Below the pieces are notes generated by a model that worked only from the letters and a program-made list of their open reading frames with translations, searched no databases and was not told where the DNA came from. From Streptomyces netropsis (GTDB lineage Bacteria > Actinomycetota > Actinomycetes > Streptomycetales > Streptomycetaceae), in assembly GCF_014203545.1 (NCBI RefSeq), contig NZ_JACHJG010000001.1, positions 186,001-250,000 of the forward strand: DNA of 64,000 bases, given 5' to 3'. A program made the position numbers and the translations under genes. Shown here in pieces: positions 48,300-57,162 of this stretch (positions within the stretch are counted from its first letter, which is position 1; every line of letters starts with the position of its first letter).

Positions 48300-48542
48300 G
48301 AGACCTCCCCCTCGGTCGCCAGGACACCCTCCGCCCGTCGGCGGGGTACGGATGCCCGGCCAGCAGTATGGCCGCAGGAACTGACAAAAACACCGGTAAT
48401 GCATCGATCTTGTTCAGATCGCGATCTTGGTCGGTGGTGCCGAGTCGGTCCCCGAAGGCGCATCTCCGCTCGTTCCCTCCTTCTCTCCACGCGAGCGCTC
48501 CGCGTCCGGTTCCCGTGCGGCCTCCCGCGCCCGCACCACGCA
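48300..48542. other. upstream region of the glnX-pknG locus with GATC-rich repeats
   Basis: This gene-free stretch, just before the glnX start on the minus strand, holds an AT-richer core around 48385-48430. There CGATCTTG occurs twice (48405-48412 and 48422-48429, 17 bases apart), and the exact palindrome AGATCGCGATCT lies at 48416-48427. This is a likely regulator-binding area for the whole signalling locus. No gene is seen in it. Confidence 0.45.
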
Positions 48543-48587
48543 CCCGCGCCCGCCCCTCCGGCCGGGGGCCGGAGGGGCGGGCGCGGG
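48543..48587. terminator. 21-pair perfect stem-loop after melC2
   Basis: Arms 48543-48563 and 48567-48587 are exact mirror images with a 3-base GGG loop, 26 bases beyond the melC2 stop. It is a very strong hairpin without T tract, likely insulating melC from the divergent glnX promoter. Confidence 0.75.
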
Positions 48588-48612
48588 CCTGCGAACTGTC
48601 AGCGGCGGACCG

Positions 48613-49434
48613 TCAGCGGTCGTAGGTGTAGAAGCGGGTGTGGTCGAGCATGTCGGCCGGGGTGACGTTGTTCCAGGGGCGCATGGTGTCGCCCAGGTCC
48701 ACGACGTTGGCGGTACCGGCGGCCGGGAGGTAGGTCGAGGTGGGGTGGGCGCGCTGCCACTCCGCCCACAGCTTGTCTATGAAGCAGTGGTGCAGCCAGA
48801 AGACCGGGTCGTTCGGCGAGACGCCGGAGGACATCTGCCCGCCCATCCACACGTGCACCCGGTTGTGGAGGTTCACCCCGCGCCACCCCTCGAGGTGGTT
48901 GCGGAAGCCGTTCGAGGAGCTGTTCCAGGGGGCCATGTCGTAGGTGGCCATGGCGAGGACGGAGTCGACCTCGGCCCTGGTGGGCAGCTGGGCGACGCCG
49001 GCCCCCATCTCCCGCTGGAGGTATTGGCGGCTGTCGACGTTCACCGTGATGGGCCACTTGCCGCCGCTGTAGGCGAAGGGCCCGGTGGTCACCTGGGCGT
49101 CGCGGGGGCGGCCGTTGCCGCCGAGGAAGTCCGCACCCCAGATCGAGGCGGTGGTCGTGCGGTCGGCGGTCCAGTCCCAGTAGGGGAGCGTCACCGAGGC
49201 GTCGACGGTCTGGAGCTCCTTCTCGAACTGGATGAGGAACTGCCGGTGCCAGGGGAGGAAGGACGGCGAGCGGTGGCCCACGCGGTCCCCGTTGTCGGTG
49301 TCGCTCATGATGAACTGGTTGTGCGTCCGGACGAAGCCGTCGTAGCGCCCGCTCTTCTTGAGCTCCAGCAGGGCGTTGACGAAATTGCGCTTCTCGGTGG
49401 CGGTCAGGTTCGCCTGGTTCTTGCGCACTGCCAT
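48613..49434 (-). CDS. melC2: tyrosinase (melanin formation)
   Basis: 273 residues, exactly the usual MelC2 length. It is a type-3 copper enzyme oxidising tyrosine to dopaquinone. The CuA region includes THNQFIM and HRSPSFLPWHRQFL; the CuB region includes LHNRVHVWMGG and DPVFWLHHCFIDKLW. It has no signal peptide: it is exported bound to MelC1, which also delivers copper. ATG 49434 (MAVRKNQANLTATEK) is 49 bases after the melC1 stop, with GAAAGGAAC upstream. Confidence 0.96.
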   Translation of the reverse strand: MAVRKNQANLTATEKRNFVNALLELKKSGRYDGFVRTHNQFIMSDTDNGDRVGHRSPSFLPWHRQFLIQFEKELQTVDASVTLPYWDWTADRTTTASIWGADFLGGNGRPRDAQVTTGPFAYSGGKWPITVNVDSRQYLQREMGAGVAQLPTRAEVDSVLAMATYDMAPWNSSSNGFRNHLEGWRGVNLHNRVHVWMGGQMSSGVSPNDPVFWLHHCFIDKLWAEWQRAHPTSTYLPAAGTANVVDLGDTMRPWNNVTPADMLDHTRFYTYDR

Positions 49435-49483
49435 GGGGGTCGTGTTCCTTTCGGGGAGGGGATGGGGGGAGTGGCAGGCGGGA

Positions 49484-49900
49484 TCAGGTGGCGATCGGGA
49501 CGAGCGTCGCGCCGCGCAGCTTGTCCACGGCGGCACGGGCCACGGCGCGCGGGTCGGCATAGGTCTCGTAGTGGTTGATGACGCTGATGTAGGTGCCGTC
49601 GGCGTTCTGCATCAGGTGCAGTTCCTTGCCGTCGATCGAGACGGCGAAGCCGCCGCCGTGATGGGCCCCGTGGCCGCCTTCGGCGGCCTTGCCCACGATG
49701 CGACGCCCCTGGTAGAGCTCGTCGAACGGCACGGGCCCGCCATGGGTGGCCGGGCCGCCGTGACCGGAGTGGTCGGTGGTCGAAGCGGCCTGGGCGAGGG
49801 TGCCGGTGCCGGCCAGCACGCCCGGAACGGCCAGGGCCGCTCCCGCGACGGCCACGGCGGTTCCTCTGAGCACAAGACGGCGATTGACGTTGGACGACAT
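49484..49900 (-). CDS. melC1: tyrosinase co-factor / caddie protein
   Basis: 138 residues. The twin-arginine signal (NRRLVLRG, then a hydrophobic run, cleavage near AQAAS, residue 39) shows Tat export. The mature part has His-rich copper-carrying stretches (DHSGHGG, GGHGAHHGGG) and the caddie-domain end with SVINHYETYADPRAVARAAVD. The Tyr in HYET can insert into the tyrosinase active site. It forms the classical melC operon with melC2. I found no TTA codon in it, unlike some other melC1 genes. Confidence 0.94.
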   Translation of the reverse strand: MSSNVNRRLVLRGTAVAVAGAALAVPGVLAGTGTLAQAASTTDHSGHGGPATHGGPVPFDELYQGRRIVGKAAEGGHGAHHGGGFAVSIDGKELHLMQNADGTYISVINHYETYADPRAVARAAVDKLRGATLVPIAT

Positions 49901-50332
49901 GCGTGAACCCCTGGGGATGAGTGATCAGGAGCAGGGTTTGACACGAATGCACCGCAACGCCCTTTAGGCGGCGGTTGCTTGTCGTATTTCGTGATCAATC
50001 CGTGCGGAGCCGGATGCTCGCATGACCACCGAGAAGGGGGTGAAACGGATAAGCGGAATGTGGACATTGGGTATATGAAGGGTCAACAAGCGGGAAGAGA
50101 GGAATTGCTGCCCCATTGCGCTATTGACGCAGTGTCAGGAAAAAAGTCCGCTCGGAATGATCTTGGTCGAACGATTTGCGGCGCGGGGGCGCTTCGGGTG
50201 ACGCCTCTCACGGCGCGAAGCTGACGTGAAGTCGCCACCGGCGAGGCGGTTCACGGCCGTTGGGTGCGGCCTCCGCGACGCCGGTGGCGACGGTGTGGGC
50301 GGTGCCGTTCGAGGTCGGCTCCGACCGTTGTG
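49901..50332. other. gene-free region upstream of melC1
   Basis: About 430 bases between the melC1 start and the csnK stop, both on the minus strand. Much of 49920-50200 is well below the genome's usual GC content. It should hold the melC promoter and regulatory sites. Short open frames here lack coding bias. No RNA gene was recognised. Confidence 0.5.
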
Positions 50333-50369
50333 ACGTGTAGTGCGCACGTGCCTACGTGTAGTGGGCACG
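50333..50369. repeat. two 16-base direct repeats at the end of csnK
   Basis: ACGTGTAGTGCGCACG (50333-50348) and ACGTGTAGTGGGCACG (50354-50369) differ at one base and start 21 bases apart, about two helical turns. The second overlaps the last codons of csnK. They may be paired protein-binding sites or a small duplication. Confidence 0.5.
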
Positions 50370-51368
50370 CAATCGGCTGCGGGCGGTGTTCGGTGCTGCG
50401 ACGTGGTCCAGTGCCAGCAGCGCCGCGCCCAGCACCGGCGGCGCCGTGACGACCACCGGCCGGGCCGCGGGGGCACGCTCCGCCAGCAGCGCCTCGATCT
50501 GGTCGAGCAGCAGGGGGTGCCGGGCCGCCAGGACGCCGCCGCCCAACACGACGGGCACCTCCGCCTCCAGCAGCTCCAGCCGGGCCAGCGCGACGGCGGC
50601 CATGGTGACGATCTCCCGCGCCTGCCGGCTGACGATCGCCCGGGCGACCGCGTCGCCGTCGGCGGCCACCGTGAACAGCAGCGGGGTCAGCTCGTGGCGG
50701 CGCCCGGACGGTACCCCGCCCAGATGCAGCGCCTCGATCAGCGCGGGCATGTCGGGCAGCCCGAAGTGCGCGGGTACGGCGTGGGCCAGGGCGCTCGCCT
50801 CGCCCCGGCCGTCGTGTGCCCGGGCCGCCCACCACAGCGCCTCCTCCGCCAGGTGCCCGCCGCCGCCCCAGTCGCCGGAGAGCCGGCCGATCGCGGGGAA
50901 GCGGGCGGTGCGGCCGCCCGGGGCCAGCCCCGCGCAGTTGATGCCCGCGCCGCAGACGACGGCGACGCCCGTCGGCTCGCCCTCGTCGGGCAGGCCCGCC
51001 CGCAGCAGCGCGAAGGTGTCGTTGACGACGGTGACCGAATGCCCCCACCCGTAGGCGGCGATCTCCGCGGTGAGCCGCTCCTCCTCCACGGGCAGATCGG
51101 CGTTGGCCAGACAGGCCTGGACGTGGTCCACCCGCAACGGCCCGGACAGCCCCGCCCGGAACGCGGCCTCGGCGACGAGCGGCACGAGTATCGCCACCGC
51201 CTGCTCGGTACCCACGACCGGTGGCTGGAAGCCTCCGCCGCGGGCCCGGCCGAGGACCGTGCCGTCGGTGGTCACCACGGCCACGTCGGTCTTGCTGTTG
51301 CCGGCGTCGATGGCCAGCACGGCGCCGGGGACGGCCGCCGGGGAGGCGGGATCCGTCCGGTTGCTCAT
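50352..51368 (-). CDS. csnK: sugar kinase, N-acetylglucosamine-kinase-like (BadF/BcrA fold)
   Basis: 338 residues of the ASKHA fold. The phosphate-1 motif is AIDAGNSKTDVAVV, followed by VVNDTFALLRAG, VVCGAGINCAGLAP and the adenosine motif VVLGGGVLAAR. Related enzymes phosphorylate N-acetylglucosamine or glucosamine. It is last of the six-gene operon and overlaps csnH by 4 bases. With a GH4 enzyme beside it, it may phosphorylate imported chitosan-type oligosaccharides so that the phospho-glycosidase can act. Confidence 0.8.
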   Translation of the reverse strand: MSNRTDPASPAAVPGAVLAIDAGNSKTDVAVVTTDGTVLGRARGGGFQPPVVGTEQAVAILVPLVAEAAFRAGLSGPLRVDHVQACLANADLPVEEERLTAEIAAYGWGHSVTVVNDTFALLRAGLPDEGEPTGVAVVCGAGINCAGLAPGGRTARFPAIGRLSGDWGGGGHLAEEALWWAARAHDGRGEASALAHAVPAHFGLPDMPALIEALHLGGVPSGRRHELTPLLFTVAADGDAVARAIVSRQAREIVTMAAVALARLELLEAEVPVVLGGGVLAARHPLLLDQIEALLAERAPAARPVVVTAPPVLGAALLALDHVAAPNTARSRLRAHYT

Positions 51369-52618
51369 GCCCACGCGAGGTGCTCCCGGTTGTGTGCGAG
51401 GAGGTCGTCGGTCAGTCGGTCCGCGTACTCGATCTGGCCCACCAGCGGGTGCGCGAGCAGCGCCTCGAACACCCGGTCGCGGCCGCCCTTCGTCGCCGCC
51501 TCCAGCGCGAGCCGCTCGTACGCCGTGACGTGCCCGATCAGCCCGGCGTACAGCGGTTCCACCGGCCGTACCGGCAGCGGGTGCGCGCCGCGCGCGTCCA
51601 CCGAGGCGGGCACCTCGATGACCGCGTCGTCGGGGAGGAAGGGCAGCGTGCCGGCGTTGAGGGTGTTGACCACCTGGACGTCACCGGTGTCGCGCAGCAG
51701 GGACGACGTCAGCGCGACGGCGGCCTCCGAGTAGAAGGCGCCACCCCTCTTGGCCAGCAGCTCCGGCTTCTCGTCCAGCGCCGGGTCGCCGTACATGGCC
51801 AGCAGCCGCCGTTCCATCCCGGCCACCTCGGCGGCCCGGGAGGGGCCGGTCCGCAGCTCCTGGACGACGGCGTCGTGCTGGTAGAAGTAGCGCAGGTAGT
51901 ACGAGGGCACGACGCCGAGCCGGTCCAGCAGTGCGCGCGGCATGCGCAGATCGGCCGCGATCGCGTCGCCGTGCTCGGCGATCAGCTGGGGCAGCACGTC
52001 CTCCCCGCCGACCCGCACCGACCGTTCCCAGGTGAGGTGGTTCAGCCCGACGTGCTCCAGCAAGACGTCCTGGGGGGCGACGCCGAGCAGGGCCGCGAAC
52101 TTCCGCTGGAAGCCGATGGCCACGTTGCACAGCCCGACGGCCCGGTGCCCGGCGGTCAGCAGGGCCCGGGTCACGATCCCGACGGGGTTGGTGAAGTCCA
52201 CGATCCAGGCGTCCGGGTTGCGCCGCCGGACCCGCTCGGCGATGTCGAGCACCACCGGCACCGTGCGCAGCGCCTTGGCGAGCCCGCCCGCGCCCGTCGT
52301 CTCCTGTCCGACGCAGCCGCACTCCAGCGGCCAGGTCTCGTCCTGCTGCCGGGCCGCCTGCCCGCCCACCCGCAGTTGGAGCAGGACGGCGTCGGCGCCG
52401 TCGACGCCCGCGTCCAGGTCGGAGGTCCAGGAGATCCGGCCGGGGTGGCCCTGCTTGGCGAAGATCCGCCGGGCGAGCCCGCCGACCAGCTCCAGCCGGT
52501 CCGCGGCCGGGTCGATCAGGACGAGTTCCGTCAGCGGCAGCACGTCCCGCAGCCGGGCGAAGCCATCGACGAGTTCGGGGGTGTAGGTCGAGCCTCCGCC
52601 GACCACGGCGAGCTTCAT
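51365..52618 (-). CDS. csnH: GH4-family 6-phospho-beta-glycosidase
   Basis: 417 residues. The NAD-binding start KLAVVGGGSTYTPELVDGF, the metal/catalytic segment DFTNPVGIVT and LCNVAIGFQRKFA, then LNHLTWERSV, are the GH4 pattern. It uses NAD+ and Mn2+ in an oxidation-elimination mechanism on 6-phospho-glycosides. There is no PTS gene here; the kinase next door could supply phosphorylated substrate. It lies between csnG and csnK in the operon. Confidence 0.85.
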   Translation of the reverse strand: MKLAVVGGGSTYTPELVDGFARLRDVLPLTELVLIDPAADRLELVGGLARRIFAKQGHPGRISWTSDLDAGVDGADAVLLQLRVGGQAARQQDETWPLECGCVGQETTGAGGLAKALRTVPVVLDIAERVRRRNPDAWIVDFTNPVGIVTRALLTAGHRAVGLCNVAIGFQRKFAALLGVAPQDVLLEHVGLNHLTWERSVRVGGEDVLPQLIAEHGDAIAADLRMPRALLDRLGVVPSYYLRYFYQHDAVVQELRTGPSRAAEVAGMERRLLAMYGDPALDEKPELLAKRGGAFYSEAAVALTSSLLRDTGDVQVVNTLNAGTLPFLPDDAVIEVPASVDARGAHPLPVRPVEPLYAGLIGHVTAYERLALEAATKGGRDRVFEALLAHPLVGQIEYADRLTDDLLAHNREHLAWA

Positions 52619-52634
52619 ACGAGCCTCATGGACA

Positions 52635-53492
52635 TCAGCCCTTTACTCCGGTGAGAGTGACGCCTTCGACGAAGGCCTTCTGAGCGAAGAAGAAAACGAT
52701 GACGACCGGGGCCATGACCAGCAGCGTCGCCGCCATGGTCAGGTTCCAGTCGACGTTGTGCGCGCTCTTGAAGGACTCCAGCCCGTAGGCCAGGGTCCAG
52801 GCGCCCGGGTTCTGCGCCGCGTAGATCTGCGGCCCGAAGTAGTCGTTCCAGCAATAGAAGAACTGGAAGAGCGCGACCGCCGCGATCCCCGGCTTCGCCA
52901 TGGGGACGACGACGCGCAGCAGGGTGCGCAGCTCACCGCAGCCGTCGATCTTCGCGGACTCCAGGTACTCGGTGGGGATGGTCAGCAGGAACTGGCGCAG
53001 CAGGAAGACGGAGTACGCGTCGCCGAACGCCATCGGAATGATCAGTGGCCACAGCGACCCCGACAGATGCAGCTGTTGCGCCCACACCAGATACATCGGT
53101 ATGACGATGACCTGCGGCGGCAGCATCATCGTGGCGATGACGAGGGTCATCGCCGTGCGGCGCCCGCGGAAGCGGAACTTGGCGAGCGCGTAGGCGACCG
53201 GGATCGAGGAGCACACGGTGAAGAGCGTGCCCAGCCCCGCGTAGATCAGTGAGTTCTTCCACCAGTCGAGGAATCCGGGGGTGCGGAAGACCTCCGCGTA
53301 GTTGGACCACCGCCACTCGTGCGGCCACAGCTCACCGCTCATCGCCTGTTCGTCGCTCATGACGGAGGTCAGCAGGACGAAGACGAAGGGCAGGACGAAG
53401 AAGAGCGCGGCGGCGACGGCGGTGGTGTGCACGGCGATCCAGTGCAGGACGCGGGCGCGGGTACGGGCGGGGGTGCGCGCGGTGGTGATCAT
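52635..53492 (-). CDS. csnG: carbohydrate ABC transporter permease (MalG type)
   Basis: 285 residues, six membrane helices. The EAA loop (ESAKIDGCGELRTLLRVVVPMAKPGIAAVALFQF in order) contacts the ATPase. The C-terminus ends FVEGVTLTGVKG, usual for MalG-type permeases. It pairs with the upstream csnF. No ATPase gene is in the operon, so a shared MsiK-type ATPase encoded elsewhere would power it. The 6-base gap to csnF supports co-translation. Confidence 0.88.
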   Translation of the reverse strand: MITTARTPARTRARVLHWIAVHTTAVAAALFFVLPFVFVLLTSVMSDEQAMSGELWPHEWRWSNYAEVFRTPGFLDWWKNSLIYAGLGTLFTVCSSIPVAYALAKFRFRGRRTAMTLVIATMMLPPQVIVIPMYLVWAQQLHLSGSLWPLIIPMAFGDAYSVFLLRQFLLTIPTEYLESAKIDGCGELRTLLRVVVPMAKPGIAAVALFQFFYCWNDYFGPQIYAAQNPGAWTLAYGLESFKSAHNVDWNLTMAATLLVMAPVVIVFFFAQKAFVEGVTLTGVKG

Positions 53493-53498
53493 GTCGGC

Positions 53499-54452
53499 TC
53501 AGTCCTCCGCCGTCTGCAGGCCGGCGCTCTTGCGCATCAGGAGCGAGGTCACGGCCATCGCGATGGCGAAGAGCACGAGCGAGAGCACGCACGCGGCGCC
53601 GGTGTTGAAGTTCTGGAAGCCGAGCGAGTAGACGAGCTGCGGCACGGTGAGGGTGCTGTGGTCGGGGTAGCCGGGCTGGATGACCGAGCCCGGCCCGACG
53701 CTGACGCCGGAGGCGAGCTTTCCGGCCACGAGCGCCTGGGTGTAGTACTGCATGGTCTGCACGACGCCCGTCACGACCGCGAACATCACGATCGGGGTGA
53801 TCGACGGCCAGGTGACATAGCGGAACTTCGACCAGGCGCCCGCGCCGTCCAGCTCGGCGGCCTCGTACTGCTCCTTGGGCACGTCCAGCAGGGCCGCCAT
53901 GAAGATCACCATGAGATCGCCGATACCCCACAGCGAGAGCAGCACCAGCGACGGCTTCGCCCACGCCGGGTCGTTGAACCAGTTGGGCGCGGAGATGCCG
54001 ATCGTGGAGAGGATCTCGTTGACCGGGCCGGTCCCCGGGTTGAGGAGGAAGACGAAGGCGACGGTCGCGGCCACCGGAGGCGCCAGATAGGGAAGGTAGA
54101 AGGCCGTGCGGAAGAACCCGACGCCGGACTTGATTCTGGTGACGAGCAGCCCGATGCCGAGGCCGAAGACCACGCGCAGGGCGACCATCACGACCACGAG
54201 CCAGAGGGTGTTCCACAGGGCGGGCCCGAACAGCGGCATCTGGCCGAGGACGTACTTCCAGTTCCGCAGGCCCACGAAGGTCGGGGCCTGGATCTGGTTG
54301 TAGTGCATGAAGGAGAAATAGACGGTGGCGAGGAGGGGGTAGGCGAAGAAGACGCTGAAACCGACCAGCCAGGGGGAGAGGAAAGCGAGGGTGCGCAGCC
54401 GTGCGCGACGGTGCTTGCGCCGCAGCTCGGGTGCGGGGTGCAGGGGGGCCAT
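53499..54452 (-). CDS. csnF: carbohydrate ABC transporter permease (MalF type)
   Basis: 317 residues, six membrane helices after a basic start (LRRKHRRARLR). The EAA loop is present as EQYEAAELDGAGAWSKFRYVTWPSITP in order. A large outer loop (residues about 220-260, with SVGPGSVIQPGYPDHSTL) is usual for MalF-type partners. ATG 54452 (MAPLHPAPELRRK) is used; upstream frame is the shadow of csnE. It partners csnG and CsnE. Confidence 0.88.
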   Translation of the reverse strand: MAPLHPAPELRRKHRRARLRTLAFLSPWLVGFSVFFAYPLLATVYFSFMHYNQIQAPTFVGLRNWKYVLGQMPLFGPALWNTLWLVVVMVALRVVFGLGIGLLVTRIKSGVGFFRTAFYLPYLAPPVAATVAFVFLLNPGTGPVNEILSTIGISAPNWFNDPAWAKPSLVLLSLWGIGDLMVIFMAALLDVPKEQYEAAELDGAGAWSKFRYVTWPSITPIVMFAVVTGVVQTMQYYTQALVAGKLASGVSVGPGSVIQPGYPDHSTLTVPQLVYSLGFQNFNTGAACVLSLVLFAIAMAVTSLLMRKSAGLQTAED

Positions 54453-54463
54453 TGCGGACTCCG

Positions 54464-55861
54464 TCAATCCTGGGCTTGGAGGGTGTCGTCGTCTATCTGC
54501 CGGTCGAGCGCGCGCAGGCCCTTGTCGAGATCGCGGACCCTTCCCGCCTCGGCGTCGTAGGCGAAGTCCGTGAGCGTGACGATGTACTGCCCGCCGTTGA
54601 CGGACGCGGGCATGCCGACGCTGTGGCGATTCCCGGCGATGTCGAGGAAGGTGGTGAAGGCGGGATCGCGGTGCAGTTTCGGTGAGGCGAGCGCGGCCTT
54701 CGTCGAGGGCACGTTGTGAATGGCGTTGGCGAAGGCGACGACCTGATCGGTGTCGGCGGTCAGGAAGCGCACCAGCTCCCAGGCGGCGTTCTGGTGCTTG
54801 CTGCTGTGCGCGATACCGGCGACGGTTCCGGTCAGATAGCCGCGCCCGTAGGTGCCGGCCTGGTCGTCCGGCACCGGCAGGGGCGCGGTGGCCCACCGGA
54901 AGCCGGGCTTCGCGTCGTCCAGCATCCCCACGCGCCATTCGCCGTCCAGGTGCATGGCGAGCTTGCCGGTCAGGAAGGCGTTCCGCGAGGACATCTCGTC
55001 GCCGACGGTGGTGCGGAAGTTCTCCAGCGGCCCGTATCCGCCGAGCGCGGTGATCAGATCCCGCTGGAAGGTGAAGAACTCCTTCGCCGCCGTGCCCCGG
55101 GCGAGCCGGGATTTTCCGTCACCGTCGAAATAGGTGGGCCCCCACTGGGCGAAGAGCCGGTCCGGGGCGTTCTCGTACAGCCGGAAGTTGGGCATGAATC
55201 CCACCCGCCGGTACGAGCCGTCCCCCGCCCGATCGGTGAGCTTCACGGCGGCCCGCTTGAACTCGGACATGGTGCGCGGCGGACCGCTGATGCCCGCCTG
55301 CTCGAACGCGTCCACGTTGTAGTACATGCCGAAGGCGTCCGCGAGGAGGGGCAGCGCGCACTGCCTGCCCTCGTAAGAGGTGTAGTCCAGCAGGGTTTTC
55401 GGGAAGACCGCCTTCTTGTCCAGGCCGGTCTTCCTCATGAACGGGTCGAGATCGACCCACATGCCCGACGAGCAGTACTGGCCGACGTTGTTCGTGGTGA
55501 AGGACGACGCGACGTCGGGGGCGTCGCCGCCGCCCGCCCGCAGGGCCTGGTTCACGGTCGCGTCGGTGACGTTCCCGGTGGACTTCACCCGGATGTTGGG
55601 GTGCAGCTTCTCGAACCGGGCGATCGACTCGTCGATCGCCTTGACATCTTTCTTCTCCGACCAGCCGTGCCAGAACTTCAGGGTGACGGGTGCCGTCGGG
55701 TCGTCCGCGTCGCTGCCGGTGGACGGATTGGCGCAGCCCGCCAGGAGGAGGACCGCGGTGAGGAGGAAAGCGGCGGGACGTATCGGCACCGGGCCGCCAC
55801 GTGCCCTGCTGTCCGTCCGGTGGCGTGCCCGGCTGCGTATTCGGCTTCGTAGGCGCGGCAT
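54464..55861 (-). CDS. csnE: extracellular sugar-binding lipoprotein
   Basis: 465 residues of solute-binding family 1. A long Arg-rich head is followed by FLLTAVLLLAGC, so Cys43 is lipidated. Binding-fold landmarks are LKFWHGWSEKKDVKAIDESI, FEKLHPNIRVK, MYYNVDAFEQAGI and GKLAMHLDGEW. It brings an oligosaccharide to CsnF/CsnG. In the matching S. coelicolor operon the ligand is chitosan oligosaccharide (GlcN-containing). ATG 55861 has GAAAGAAG 7 bases upstream; GTG 55789 would give a shorter signal. Confidence 0.86.
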   Translation of the reverse strand: MPRLRSRIRSRARHRTDSRARGGPVPIRPAAFLLTAVLLLAGCANPSTGSDADDPTAPVTLKFWHGWSEKKDVKAIDESIARFEKLHPNIRVKSTGNVTDATVNQALRAGGGDAPDVASSFTTNNVGQYCSSGMWVDLDPFMRKTGLDKKAVFPKTLLDYTSYEGRQCALPLLADAFGMYYNVDAFEQAGISGPPRTMSEFKRAAVKLTDRAGDGSYRRVGFMPNFRLYENAPDRLFAQWGPTYFDGDGKSRLARGTAAKEFFTFQRDLITALGGYGPLENFRTTVGDEMSSRNAFLTGKLAMHLDGEWRVGMLDDAKPGFRWATAPLPVPDDQAGTYGRGYLTGTVAGIAHSSKHQNAAWELVRFLTADTDQVVAFANAIHNVPSTKAALASPKLHRDPAFTTFLDIAGNRHSVGMPASVNGGQYIVTLTDFAYDAEAGRVRDLDKGLRALDRQIDDDTLQAQD

Positions 55862-55925
55862 GGCGGGACTTCTTTCACTGCGGAGACAGGAGGGGCAGGA
55901 GGGCAGAGACGGGGAACGGGCGGGG

Positions 55926-57122
55926 TCAGGCGGTGTCGAAGACGGTGTCGCGGGTGGCGGCGAGCGCGGTCCGGAGCGCGCCGTTCAGGATGGGCGCGCC
56001 GTCGACGGTGCTCAGCCGCAACTGCGGCCGGGGCAGGGCCAGTCCGGACATCTCCGCCGCGACCAGCTCGCGCAGCCGCTCCCCGCCGGCCCGGCACACC
56101 TCGCCCGACAGCACCACGAGCTCGGGGTCGACGACCGCGACCACCGCCGCGAGCCCGAGGGCGATGCGCCGGGCCAGGTCGGTGAGGACGTTGTCGCCGG
56201 TGCCCGGCACGGCGGCCGCCCGGGCCAGCGCCTCGGCGGCGGTGCGGGCGTCGATGCCGTAGGTACGGGCGAGTCCGAGCACGGCGGGCGAGCTGACGAG
56301 CATCTGGAAGCCGCCGCCCCCGTCCGGCCCGATCGTGGCGTCCGGTCCGCCGCGCGCGAGCGGCGCGCCGGGCAGCGGCATGTAGCCGACCTCGCCCGCG
56401 CCTCCGGTCGCCCCCCGCAGTGGCTTCCCGCCCAGCACGATCGCCGCGCCCACGCCCTCGTCGGCCCACAGCAGCACGAAGTCGTCGAAGCCCTGGGCGG
56501 CACCGCCGTGTTGTTCGGCGACGGCGGCGAGGTTGACGTCGTTCTCGATGACGACGGGCGTGCCGAGCACCTCGGCGAGTTCCGCGCGGAGCGTGCGCGA
56601 GTGCCAGCCCGGCAGATGCGGGGCGTAGCGCAGTGTGCCGGTGCGAGGGTCGAGCGCGCCGGGCGTGCCGATGACCGTGCGGTGCAGCGCGTCCCACCCG
56701 AGCCCGGCGCCCCGCAACGCCCCGGCCACGGCCTCGGCCACCAGGGCGGGCGTCCGGGTGCGCACCTCCTCGGCGAGGGCGTCGGCCTCGACGTGGTGCT
56801 CGCCGGCGATGCGCCCGGTGATGTCCGCGACGGCCGCGGTGATCCCGTTCTCGTCGGCGACGAGCGCGGCCACGTGCGCGACGGCCGGGTTCACCTCGTA
56901 CAGCCGCGCGCTGGGCCCGGGCCGCCCCGTGACGCTCCCGGTCGTCACGACCAGCCCGCCGGCCTCCAGCCGGCCGAGGAGCTGCGAGGCGGTGGGCTTG
57001 GACAGCCCCGTCAGCTCGCCGAGCCGGGTGCGGGTGAGGGGGCCGTGGGCGATGAGCAGATCGAGCGCGGCGCGGTCGTTCATGGCCCGCAGCACGCGGG
57101 GTGTCCCGGGGATCCCGGCCAT
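55926..57122 (-). CDS. csnR: ROK-family repressor
   Basis: 398 residues. The N-terminal winged helix (about 12-70) has RTRLGELTGLSKPTASQLLGRLEAGGLV. The ROK sugar-kinase-like domain has GTPGALDPRTG, IENDVNLAAVAE and a zinc-site remnant region in which the usual CxCGxxGC motif is replaced by GPDGGGG, so no zinc site is evident. It is first in the six-gene operon and preceded by a palindromic operator at 57163. It should repress the operon until an amino-sugar oligomer binds. Confidence 0.85.
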   Translation of the reverse strand: MAGIPGTPRVLRAMNDRAALDLLIAHGPLTRTRLGELTGLSKPTASQLLGRLEAGGLVVTTGSVTGRPGPSARLYEVNPAVAHVAALVADENGITAAVADITGRIAGEHHVEADALAEEVRTRTPALVAEAVAGALRGAGLGWDALHRTVIGTPGALDPRTGTLRYAPHLPGWHSRTLRAELAEVLGTPVVIENDVNLAAVAEQHGGAAQGFDDFVLLWADEGVGAAIVLGGKPLRGATGGAGEVGYMPLPGAPLARGGPDATIGPDGGGGFQMLVSSPAVLGLARTYGIDARTAAEALARAAAVPGTGDNVLTDLARRIALGLAAVVAVVDPELVVLSGEVCRAGGERLRELVAAEMSGLALPRPQLRLSTVDGAPILNGALRTALAATRDTVFDTA

Positions 57123-57162
57123 GGCTTCGCACCCGCCCCTTCGACGTCTCGGGAAGGTCTGT

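Noticed and set aside
49484..49900. TTA (bldA) codon in melC1, as in some other Streptomyces
   Set aside because: I looked for TAA on the plus strand in the frame and saw none.
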